Shown here: piece by piece, positions 52,893 through 60,419 of the stretch
Layout: each line of letters starts with the position of its first letter
How positions within the stretch are numbered: position 1 is the first letter of the stretch
Assembly (NCBI RefSeq): GCF_003182485.1
Contig: NZ_QGTX01000001.1
Span: 2,620,001-2,684,000 of the forward strand
Origin: Geodermatophilus normandii
GTDB taxonomy: Bacteria; Actinomycetota; Actinomycetes; Mycobacteriales; Geodermatophilaceae
Direction: 5' to 3'
DNA: 64,000 nucleotides
Notes under the pieces: generated by a model
Told to the model about the DNA's origin: nothing
Seen by the model: the letters and a program-made list of their open reading frames with translations, nothing else
Databases searched by the model: none
Translations under genes and position numbers: made by a program

Positions 52893-53338
52893 AGCCGCAA
52901 GAGGCTACGGCGCAGCTGCACTCCGTAGCGCCGGCTCCGCCGGCCACGGTTCGTCTCTCCAAGCAGACCCGAGAGCAGATCGCCACGCTGAAGCGACGTA
53001 CCGGCATCCGGCACATGAACGTGCTCTGCCGGTGGGCGCTCTGCCGATCGCTGTCCGAGCCATCGCCCCCATCGATCCTCCCGTCAGATACTGCAACGGA
53101 GATCGAGTGGGATGTCTTCGCCGGCGTGGGCGGACAATTGTGGTGGAACCTGGTGCTCGAGGGCGCATCAAGCCGTGGGGTGAAGCCGTCTTCCGGGGAG
53201 GCCGAGGCCCTGTTCCGCGCCCACATCGCTCGCGGCATGTCATATCTCGTCGGGGACCCGGCAATCAAGGACGTCACAAGCCTCACTCGAATGGCATTGC
53301 GCACCTCGAGTGACGGGGAGCCTGCCTCGGTTGGGTAG
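52889..53338 (+). CDS. dndE: DndE, DNA-binding subunit
   Basis: The 149-residue protein has the DndE core TVRLSKQTREQIATLKRRTGIRHMNVLCRWALCRSL, a ribbon-helix-helix-like DNA-binding unit. A family-typical WDVFAGVGGQLWW segment and a short C-terminal helix follow. DndE binds nicked duplex DNA and belongs to the modification complex. GTG start overlapping the dndD stop. It ends the operon; a separate promoter follows. Confidence 0.9.
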   Translation: MKPQEATAQLHSVAPAPPATVRLSKQTREQIATLKRRTGIRHMNVLCRWALCRSLSEPSPPSILPSDTATEIEWDVFAGVGGQLWWNLVLEGASSRGVKPSSGEAEALFRAHIARGMSYLVGDPAIKDVTSLTRMALRTSSDGEPASVG

Positions 53339-53366
53339 GTCCTGTCTCGAAATCCCCGTCTGAAGG

Positions 53367-53380
53367 AAGCGACACGCTAC
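53367..53380 (+). promoter_or_regulatory. Promoter motif shared with the dndA-dndB region
   Basis: AAGCGACACGCTAC matches 13 of 14 bases of the motif at 47958-47971. TACATT at 53378-53383 overlaps its end and can serve as a -10 for the second DGQHR gene. Confidence 0.5.
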
Positions 53381-53413
53381 ATTCTGTTGTCATCGCTCAC
53401 TTGGTCATCAGTC

Positions 53414-54727
53414 ATGCGCACACGGAGAATGGCAGGTGTCGTGAGGTACGTCTTCCCGGCAGTTCGCGGCCGGATGGGCTCGACCGAGTACTACCAGGCG
53501 AGTGTCACCGCTCGGGACCTCGCGTCGGTGGCCATCACCGCCGGGGAGCTGCCGAGCTGGGGTCAGTGGACGCTCATGGAGCGCTTCCAGCGGGACTTGG
53601 CGACCAAGCGCATCCAGGCGGAAATCGTCCCGTACCTCGTGCGGACACGGGACCGCTTCTTCGGTTCTCTCATCGTGCTGGTCTTCGAGCCTGACGTCTT
53701 CGAGTTCACCTCCCTGCGGGAACAGGGCTTCGAGCCGCCGGCCGCGTACGGGGATCTAGCCGACCGTTCGGGCGCCCTCGTCGTGTCCGGAGGTTCCCTG
53801 GTGGCGCTCGATGGACAGCACCGCCTCGTGGCGCTACGAGAGGTGGTCAAGGACGGTTCATCCGCGCGGGGCCCCTATCGAGACGGCGTCGCATCAGACG
53901 AATTGTGCGTGGTCTTCATCAAGCACGAAAGCCTCGAGAAGACACGGCGGATTTTCAACAAGGTCAATCGGCACGCGCGTCCGACCGGCCCCTCGGACAA
54001 CATCATCACCAACGAGGACGACGGGTACTGCATCGTCGCCCGGTGGCTGGTCGAGCCTGACATCCCCGAGGGGTCACGCCAGGGCAAGCCGCCCTTGGCG
54101 GTGCAAGACCCCCGGGGTGAGTCTCTCGTGCAATGGCGCAGCGCGCAGCTGCAGCAGACGGACAATCACCTCACGACACTGCAGGCCATCCACGACACCG
54201 TCATCGCCGTGATGGATGCCCATGGGGTACGCAACTTCGACGAGAAGCACACTGTCAACAGGCCGAGCGATGAGAAATTGCTCGAGGCCTATGAGTGGGC
54301 TGCAGAGTGGTGGCACTACGCACTCGAGTGTGTGCCGGCGTACGAGAAGGCTCTAGCGGCACCGTGGCGGATCTCCGAGTGGCGCCAGTACCGCAGTCCG
54401 AATTCCCTGCTGTTTCGTCCCGTTGCGCAAGTGGCCCTGTTCCGGGCTGTCGAGATCTTGCATCGGAGGGGTCTGCATCCGCGAGAGGCGTTCGAGCGGC
54501 TGGCCGGTCTGACATGGCAGGCCAGCCACCCTCAGTGGGTGGACACGATCGTGAGGTCGAACGGCCGGATGATCGCGACGGGCGGAGCGATTAACCTCAC
54601 CGCTCGCCTAGCGGCGTACCAGGCCGCACCGGAGCTGTGTCCCTCTCATGCACGGGACCAGTTGCGCCGGGACTATGCGACGGAACGGGGCTGGCCTGGG
54701 CGGGGTCCGATGGAGGACCTTCCCTGA
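53414..54727 (+). CDS. DndB-like DGQHR protein, second copy
   Basis: The 437-residue protein has LVALDGQHRLVALREV (DGQHR at 133-137) and the long conserved stretch RRIFNKVNRHARPTG, SDNIITNEDDGYCIVARWL. It is clearly homologous to the protein at 56200 and only distantly to DndB at 48056, so it is a separate subfamily. ATG at 53414 is used; ATG at 53429 is an alternative that better matches the start of its paralog. Its own promoter suggests independent control. Role unknown, plausibly DNA binding or recognition of phosphorothioate DNA. Confidence 0.8.
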   Translation: MRTRRMAGVVRYVFPAVRGRMGSTEYYQASVTARDLASVAITAGELPSWGQWTLMERFQRDLATKRIQAEIVPYLVRTRDRFFGSLIVLVFEPDVFEFTSLREQGFEPPAAYGDLADRSGALVVSGGSLVALDGQHRLVALREVVKDGSSARGPYRDGVASDELCVVFIKHESLEKTRRIFNKVNRHARPTGPSDNIITNEDDGYCIVARWLVEPDIPEGSRQGKPPLAVQDPRGESLVQWRSAQLQQTDNHLTTLQAIHDTVIAVMDAHGVRNFDEKHTVNRPSDEKLLEAYEWAAEWWHYALECVPAYEKALAAPWRISEWRQYRSPNSLLFRPVAQVALFRAVEILHRRGLHPREAFERLAGLTWQASHPQWVDTIVRSNGRMIATGGAINLTARLAAYQAAPELCPSHARDQLRRDYATERGWPGRGPMEDLP

Positions 54728-54729
54728 GG

Positions 54730-56196
54730 TTAGTCAGGTAAGGGGAGGTGTCGGCCGAAGTAGCCGACGTAAACCATGCCGCTCTGCTGGCTGTCGTCGA
54801 CGTAGTGGATCCGCGGCGCCAAGCCGCCGCGTCGCTGCACCTTGATGTGGGCCTCCATGAAAGCCGTACCGCTCGAGTTGACTGCAGTCGGCACCGGGAA
54901 CATGCGGGCACTGCGAGTGGTCGGGTCGTTTCGGGTGGAGTCGCTCTCGCCTATCGCGACCCAAGAGGGGTTGATCGTCAGCGAGCCAGGCGGTGGATCG
55001 GCGCAGAATCGGTAGAAGTTGAGATTGTGCTTACCTGCACTCTTCTGTGCTGCATAGTCGTTCAGCGCCTGCAAGGCGGCCCATGCCTTGCCCGCCCAGA
55101 CCATGGCCGCCGCGTGATCGTCGAGTAGCTGCGTCGGCCCGCGATCTGCCGGAACCTTGATGTGGGCAAGCTCGTCCCGAGCGCGCTCCAGGACCTCCGT
55201 ACAGGAAGTGGGCGGCTCATCTGGTTCTTCGATCAGCGGCGGGACGGAGCCGAAGTCCCCGAAGTCCGCCAGCCGCTGCTCGAGATAGCGGATCCGCCGA
55301 GCGCGATCATCCGCCTCTCGCAGGGCTTCGAGAAGGTCGAGTGTCAGGTCATCACAGGTGATGCGCAGCTCCGCAGCCTGACGCCGGGCCAGCTCGCGTT
55401 CGCTCTCGAGGGACTGTGCCTCCTCGAGAAGCACGTCCTCGTCCGTCCCGCCCGGGGAGTTCGGCATCCCGGGGAGCGCCAAGGCGGTCCGCAACATGGA
55501 GGAAGGCGGCTGGGCCGCGATTTCGTCAAGGCAGGCCCGGTGCACCCGAAGGAGGGCAGCGTCGGGTTGGCGGTTGACGACGGTCGGTGGCAGGTGCAGA
55601 GGGACGTGACCAGTGCGAACCACGAGGACGCTTCCCGGAGCAACACCGGCCAAGTCGGCGTCCTCGTGGTGCTGGCCAGCTATCGCGCTCATGGTGAGCC
55701 CCTCGACAGCAGCCATCGTCAGCAGTCGCTTCCTGAGCCGACGTTCGAACCGGCTCTCGACATCGTCCGCCGCGCGAGCGACGAAGACGGTGGGACGAGC
55801 GTCGAACTCGACCGCACTCGATCGTTCGGTCAGGTCGAGGCGCTCCTGAAGCGCCGTCTCGAACGCCGACACGCTGGCGCCCGGCGGAGAGATCGCCGCC
55901 GAACGTTCCGTCGATGCCTCGACCCACAGGTGTGAGCCGTCCGGGCAGTCGATCGCTGTGATGGTGCAGACCGTGGACGCGCCGCCTCCCGCGGTCGGCT
56001 CCAATCGGAAGCGCACAGCGGTGCCAACGCTGGAGTGCCCTCGGTGACGGGTGAGGATGAAGTCCCCTAGGTCCGTCTGTCCCAAAGGCGGGTCTGCTTC
56101 CCGGTCGCGAGGCAGCCAGGCCTTCCTCACGGCAGCGGCCACGGTGTCCGTCACAGGGTGGGCGAACGACGCGCCCCATCCGTACGTCAGAGCCAT
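54730..56196 (-). CDS. Coiled-coil protein of unknown function between two DGQHR genes
   Basis: The 488-residue protein has three parts. The N-terminal 240 residues are an alpha/beta region with no recognised family (begins MALTYGWGASFAHPVTDTVA). Residues 252-311 are charged coiled coil (EDVLLEEAQSLESERELARRQ, LREADDRARRIRYLEQRLADF). The compact C-terminal domain, from about 375, includes HNLNFYRFCADPP, FMEAHIKVQRRGG, RIHYVDD and VYVGYFGRHLP. The last segment has His and acidic residues that could form a catalytic site, but I cannot name the family. It lies three bases after the DGQHR gene at 56200 on the same strand and is coexpressed with it. Confidence 0.7.
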   Translation of the reverse strand: MALTYGWGASFAHPVTDTVAAAVRKAWLPRDREADPPLGQTDLGDFILTRHRGHSSVGTAVRFRLEPTAGGGASTVCTITAIDCPDGSHLWVEASTERSAAISPPGASVSAFETALQERLDLTERSSAVEFDARPTVFVARAADDVESRFERRLRKRLLTMAAVEGLTMSAIAGQHHEDADLAGVAPGSVLVVRTGHVPLHLPPTVVNRQPDAALLRVHRACLDEIAAQPPSSMLRTALALPGMPNSPGGTDEDVLLEEAQSLESERELARRQAAELRITCDDLTLDLLEALREADDRARRIRYLEQRLADFGDFGSVPPLIEEPDEPPTSCTEVLERARDELAHIKVPADRGPTQLLDDHAAAMVWAGKAWAALQALNDYAAQKSAGKHNLNFYRFCADPPPGSLTINPSWVAIGESDSTRNDPTTRSARMFPVPTAVNSSGTAFMEAHIKVQRRGGLAPRIHYVDDSQQSGMVYVGYFGRHLPLPD

Positions 56197-56199
56197 GGC

Positions 56200-57516
56200 T
56201 CAGTCGATGCCGGGTGCCGGCAGCTCTTCCGGGATCTCCTCCTCCGGTAGGTCCTCGACGTCGCTGAAGGGGTCCCGTCCCCGGGCCTTGTTCCAGCGCT
56301 CGTACAAGTCGGACTTCTCCTCCTCGCTCGTCCACTCGGGAGCGACGAGATAGGCGAGGAGGTCAGCGGCGAGATCCACCGCCTCCTTGCGCGCGATCAT
56401 CCGGCCAGCGGCATTGACGATCGTGTCCCGCCAATAGGAATCGGGAGATGCCTTCCACGACAGGCGACCCGCGCGCTCGAGTGCCTTCTCCCGGCTCAGC
56501 TCCCCGCGAGAGCGATCCATGGCCCTGATCAATCCCCGAACCAGGGCCATCTGGCCGACCGGTCGCAGCAGCAGTGACCACTTGTGTGTGGAGTCCGCTC
56601 TGGTGACCGGGACGGAGCTGGGGTTGTGCAGGGCTGTCCGGAAGACCTCGAGCGTCAGGATCGCGGACCACCAGCCGGCAGCGACGTCGAACGCCTTGTC
56701 CAGGACGTCGTCCGGAGGTGCCACGGGGTCTTCCTTCTCGCTGAACCCGCTGTACCCCGAGTAGGACAGGATGTCCGTCACTGTCTCGTAGACGGTGCTG
56801 AGCGTCGTCAACAGGTCGCTCTGGCGGGACAGTGTCGTGCTTCGCCAGGTCACGAGGTCACGCTGGTCTCCGCCGACCTCTCCGATGGGGGCCAAGGGCC
56901 CTTCATGAGCTTGGTCGAGCAGCCGTCGGGAGACGATCGCGTAGCCGTCGTCCTCGCTGGTGATGATGTTGTCGCTGCGGCCTGTTGGCTTTGCGTGCCT
57001 GTTCACCTTGTTGAAAATCCGACGGGTCTTCGTCGGGCTCTCCATCTCGATGACCAGGACACAGACCTCGTCGTCCCCGACGACGCTCGAGTAGGGCCCG
57101 AGCTGCTGACCGGTGGTGATCACCTGCCGAAACGCGACGAGGCGGTGTTGACCGTCGAGGGCGACGAGTTCGCCCTTCTTGAGCGTCAGAAAGCCCATGT
57201 TGCCGACGTCGTAGGCGGCCGGGAGATTGACGTTCAGGTCCGAGAGTCCCTCGAATGTGACCGCTCCCTGAGGGACCAGGACGATGAAGGAGCCAAAGAA
57301 GCGGTCCTCGTGCTTCGCGAGGTAAGGAACAATCGTCTCGCGCACGCGGGTCTCGTTGACCTCGCGCTGGATGCGCTCGTCCAAGGACGCGCTGGCCCAG
57401 CTGTCCGTCTCTCGCGCGGGGCGTACCGACGTCGTCAGTTCGCGCGCCGTCATGGTGATCTCGTAGTAGGTGGTGGACCCCATCCGCCCACGGAGACAGG
57501 GACGCGTGACCGACAT
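56200..57516 (-). CDS. DndB-like DGQHR protein, third copy
   Basis: The 438-residue protein contains ELVALDGQHRLVAFRQV (DGQHR at 121-125), RRIFNKVNRHAKPTGRSDNIITSEDDGY and a C-terminal GRLSWKASPDSYWRDTIVNAAGRMIA. It matches the second copy over its whole length, so the pair arose by duplication and then diverged. It ends in a very acidic tail (DVEDLPEEEIPEELP). ATG at 57516 follows GTAGGAG. It forms an operon with the unknown coiled-coil gene and is divergent from the helicase at 57591. Confidence 0.82.
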   Translation of the reverse strand: MSVTRPCLRGRMGSTTYYEITMTARELTTSVRPARETDSWASASLDERIQREVNETRVRETIVPYLAKHEDRFFGSFIVLVPQGAVTFEGLSDLNVNLPAAYDVGNMGFLTLKKGELVALDGQHRLVAFRQVITTGQQLGPYSSVVGDDEVCVLVIEMESPTKTRRIFNKVNRHAKPTGRSDNIITSEDDGYAIVSRRLLDQAHEGPLAPIGEVGGDQRDLVTWRSTTLSRQSDLLTTLSTVYETVTDILSYSGYSGFSEKEDPVAPPDDVLDKAFDVAAGWWSAILTLEVFRTALHNPSSVPVTRADSTHKWSLLLRPVGQMALVRGLIRAMDRSRGELSREKALERAGRLSWKASPDSYWRDTIVNAAGRMIARKEAVDLAADLLAYLVAPEWTSEEEKSDLYERWNKARGRDPFSDVEDLPEEEIPEELPAPGID

Positions 57517-57578
57517 GAGCACTCCTACTCGCGAGTTATGACAGCGGGAGCCTAAGCGGCGTTCGAGACGGCTCAGGG

Positions 57579-57584
57579 CAGGAT
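57579..57584 (+). promoter_or_regulatory. -10 element of a leaderless promoter for the SF2 helicase gene
   Basis: CAGGAT lies exactly six bases before the ATG at 57591, with no ribosome-binding site between them. Confidence 0.4.
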
Positions 57585-57590
57585 CGCGGC

Positions 57591-58829
57591 ATGTCTCACT
57601 CCGACGGGCTGCGGGTCTGGCAACGGGAGGCACTCGCTGCCTGGGAGGTGGCCGGACGGCGGGGCATCATCGCGGCCGCGACCGGGACGGGTAAGACGCG
57701 ACTGGCTCTCGCGGCGGCGGCAGAGACGCTCGAATACGGTAGGACCGTGGTGGTCATACCTCGTATCGCCCTGGTGGAGCAGTGGGTCCGCGCCCTACGA
57801 AGCGCCGGTGTCCCGCACCACCGCATCGGGACGTTGGCCACCGGACATGCGGCACCACGCGTGACGGATACCGCGCTGGTGTGTGTCATGGACTCCGCTC
57901 GTGAAGCGGTCCCTCACCTGGGGGCGCACTGGAGCGCTAGCGGGCTGCCCACGATGCTCATCATCGATGAATGTCACTGGGCGGGTAGCCAGCGCAATGC
58001 GGACATCTTCACCGCGCCGTATGACCGGCGTCTCGGTCTTTCAGCAACTCCTGAACGACTCGATGACGGCCTCGAAGACGTTCTCATTCCGAGCATCGGA
58101 GACATCGTCTACAGGTATCCGCTACGTGCTGCTCTGGATGACCGGCTGCTCGCTGACCTACTCGCCGTCAACGTGTACGTCGACCTCGACGCGGACGAGC
58201 AGCGCGAATACGACCGCTTGACTCAACGCATGTCTCTTCGATCCAGTGGGGGAGCGGGGGTGCCGTCGTCGCTCGACATGGCTCGGCGTCGGCTCGTCAG
58301 CCGTGCCAGGGCCCGCCGCTTCGTGGTGCATCGGCTCAGCAACTTGGGACTCTTCGACGATCGGCGGGCTCTTGTCTTCCACGAGCGCATTGAGGATGCG
58401 GAGGAAACCTTTCGGGTGCTGCACGAGCGAGGACACCGGACCGTCCTGGAGCACTCCAAGCTTCCGCCCGCGCGGCGCGCTCGCGCCGTCCGCGCCTTCA
58501 AGAGCGGTGGAGCTGACGCCCTCGTAACGGTCCGAACGATGGATGAGGGCGTCGATATACCTGATGCGGACCTGGGGGTGATCGTCTCCGGGGGACTGCA
58601 GCAGCGACAGCGCATCCAACGCATTGGCAGGCTTCTCAGAGCGGGAGGCACCGATGCGCTCTGCGTCACGGCTCTCGCTCGTGCTACCACGGAGGAGCAC
58701 CAGGTGGGCTCATCTGACGAGGACCTGCTCGGGCCGTTCCGGGTCCGTCATCATCTGATCGGTGACCTTGCCCCGAACTGGAGACCGGGGGACGCGTCGA
58801 CCTACAAGCCGAACTCAAGTGCGGTGTGA
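57591..58829 (+). CDS. SF2 DEAH-type helicase, probable phosphorothioation-linked restriction factor
   Basis: The 412-residue protein has both RecA-like helicase lobes: AATGTGKTRLA (Walker A, 30-36), IIDECH (DECH at 126-129), GLSATPER (motif III), VRTMDEGVDIPDADL and QRIQRIGRLLRAGG (motif VI). It lacks any visible nuclease domain. Similar small helicases cluster with dnd genes and have been annotated as phosphorothioation-system restriction enzymes; I infer such a role. The start is a leaderless ATG. Confidence 0.8.
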   Translation: MSHSDGLRVWQREALAAWEVAGRRGIIAAATGTGKTRLALAAAAETLEYGRTVVVIPRIALVEQWVRALRSAGVPHHRIGTLATGHAAPRVTDTALVCVMDSAREAVPHLGAHWSASGLPTMLIIDECHWAGSQRNADIFTAPYDRRLGLSATPERLDDGLEDVLIPSIGDIVYRYPLRAALDDRLLADLLAVNVYVDLDADEQREYDRLTQRMSLRSSGGAGVPSSLDMARRRLVSRARARRFVVHRLSNLGLFDDRRALVFHERIEDAEETFRVLHERGHRTVLEHSKLPPARRARAVRAFKSGGADALVTVRTMDEGVDIPDADLGVIVSGGLQQRQRIQRIGRLLRAGGTDALCVTALARATTEEHQVGSSDEDLLGPFRVRHHLIGDLAPNWRPGDASTYKPNSSAV

Positions 58830-58966
58830 AGAGGAGACCTTGACGACTGCAACGGGCACGCCGCGCAGGGGGTGCCCGCCATTCGAGAGTCCCGGCAGAA
58901 GGCTCGAATCGCAGGAGTGGTCGGGATGACGCTTGGCGGTGTCGACGATCGACCAATCCCCGGTAG

Positions 58967-60241
58967 TCACTGCCGCACATTCCTGACCAGCTTACTCGGC
59001 TTCGACTTGCGAGGGCGCCCGGGACGCCGTGGCATCCCGTTAGCTACGTCGAAGTCCATCGCTAGCTGTTCCGGTGGAGCTGCGAGTGCTCGGCCCCCAG
59101 GTTGGGGCTCGCTACGCAGGTCCAGCCGCAGGATCCGGTCGCCGCGCAATCTACTAAGAGCTTTGCTCTCGATTTGGCGGATCCGTTCTCTGGTGAGACC
59201 AAACCTCGTGCCAATCTCGTCGAGAGTGCGCGGGTCGTCGCCGTCGAATCCATGCCGAAATCTCAATACCGCGGCTTCCCGAGGGCTCAGCCGCCCCAAC
59301 GCCCGAGACAGCGCATCTACGTCGGCGCCGACTTCAGATGCCTCTTCGACGCTCTGCTGATCGTCGGAAACCAGTAGGAGCCCCAGCGGCACCTCGCGGC
59401 CATCGATGTCACTCCAGTGCTCAGCCCAGCCGGACGGCGCATGGTTGAGAGGTGCGTCGAGTGAGAGGACGGGACGATTGATCTCGAGCAGTCGCTTCAC
59501 CTCCGCCTCGTCCATCTGCGTCACACTTGCCAGCTCGTCGATCGTCGGATGGACTCCGCTGGCCCACAGGCGTCGTTGTTCCCTCAGGACGACGTTGAGC
59601 TTTTCCACCACATGAACCGGCAGGCGCACTAACCGAAGCTGGTCAGCCATTGCTCGCGTGATCGCCTGACGAATCCACCACGTAGCGTAGGTCGAGAACT
59701 TGAATCCCTTGGAGTGATCGAACTTCTGCACCGCTCGCACGAGCCCGAGGTTTCCCTCGTTGATCAGATCGAGCAGAGGCATACCCCGACCGCTGTAGCG
59801 CCGGGCGAGCGACACGACCAAGCGGAGGTTGGAGTTGACCATGCGCTCGAAGGCTTCGTCACCGCATGTGACGAGCTGCTTGAGCAACCGGGCATCCCGG
59901 GGGGCTAGGCGGACGCTTTGAAGTCGTTCGCGGGCAAGGACGCCGACCTCGATCTCAGTGGCGAGCGAGCGCTCCTCCTCCGCTGTGAGGAGGGCGTAGC
60001 GGCTGATGTCTCGCAAGTAGTCCTTGAACGAGTCGCTGCCTCGTCCGCCCGAGAGTTGGGGAAGGGCCTCCCCAGCATCCTCGTCGTCTTCCGGCTCGTT
60101 CTCCGTTGGCTCGTCAGGCCGCTCGAGTAGGGGTATCACCTCACCGGAAGCAGCGTCGCCCAGGCCTAGACCCAGGAGTAAAGCGTCGAGGAGCCCCTCC
60201 GGTGCGAGTCCCGTGGCGGAGGCCGCTCCGACGTCGGACAT
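58967..60241 (-). CDS. Sigma-70 family sigma factor with AT-hook-like tail
   Basis: The 424-residue protein is a full primary-type sigma factor. It has an acidic N-terminus, region 1.2 (SFKDYLRDISRYALLTAEEE), region 2 with NLRLVVSLARRYSGRGMPLLDLINEG and FSTYATWWIRQAI, region 3, and region 4 (LSPREAAVLRFRHGF, TLDEIGTRFGLTRERIRQIES). About 50 extra C-terminal residues end in MPRRPGRPRKSKPSK, with the GRP core of an AT-hook. It lies between two helicase genes inside the phosphorothioation island. I infer that it directs island transcription. ATG at 60241 with AGGA seven bases upstream; an in-frame extension upstream is rejected. Confidence 0.85.
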   Translation of the reverse strand: MSDVGAASATGLAPEGLLDALLLGLGLGDAASGEVIPLLERPDEPTENEPEDDEDAGEALPQLSGGRGSDSFKDYLRDISRYALLTAEEERSLATEIEVGVLARERLQSVRLAPRDARLLKQLVTCGDEAFERMVNSNLRLVVSLARRYSGRGMPLLDLINEGNLGLVRAVQKFDHSKGFKFSTYATWWIRQAITRAMADQLRLVRLPVHVVEKLNVVLREQRRLWASGVHPTIDELASVTQMDEAEVKRLLEINRPVLSLDAPLNHAPSGWAEHWSDIDGREVPLGLLLVSDDQQSVEEASEVGADVDALSRALGRLSPREAAVLRFRHGFDGDDPRTLDEIGTRFGLTRERIRQIESKALSRLRGDRILRLDLRSEPQPGGRALAAPPEQLAMDFDVANGMPRRPGRPRKSKPSKLVRNVRQ

Positions 60242-60325
60242 GCCTGATCCTGGCGTCACCAAGCCAGCCGCACCCGTTCGAGCATGCTGAGGTCTCCCCG
60301 CTACATCCGTCCGCCGATGTGCCGA

Positions 60326-60407
60326 TGAGGTTAAGTGACCCAACCGACAAGAAGCTGGCTTCTGCGGGGGTGTCCCCCCATCCAACGACGAGTGAGGTTG
60401 AAGTGAC
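60326..60407. repeat. Direct repeats in the sigma/PLD-helicase divergent promoter
   Basis: TGAGGTTAAGTGAC (60326-60339) and TGAGGTTGAAGTGAC (60393-60407) are near-identical direct repeats 67 bases apart on the + strand. A regulator binding both could control the divergent sigma and helicase genes. Confidence 0.55.
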
Positions 60408-60419
60408 AGGAGGTGGCGG

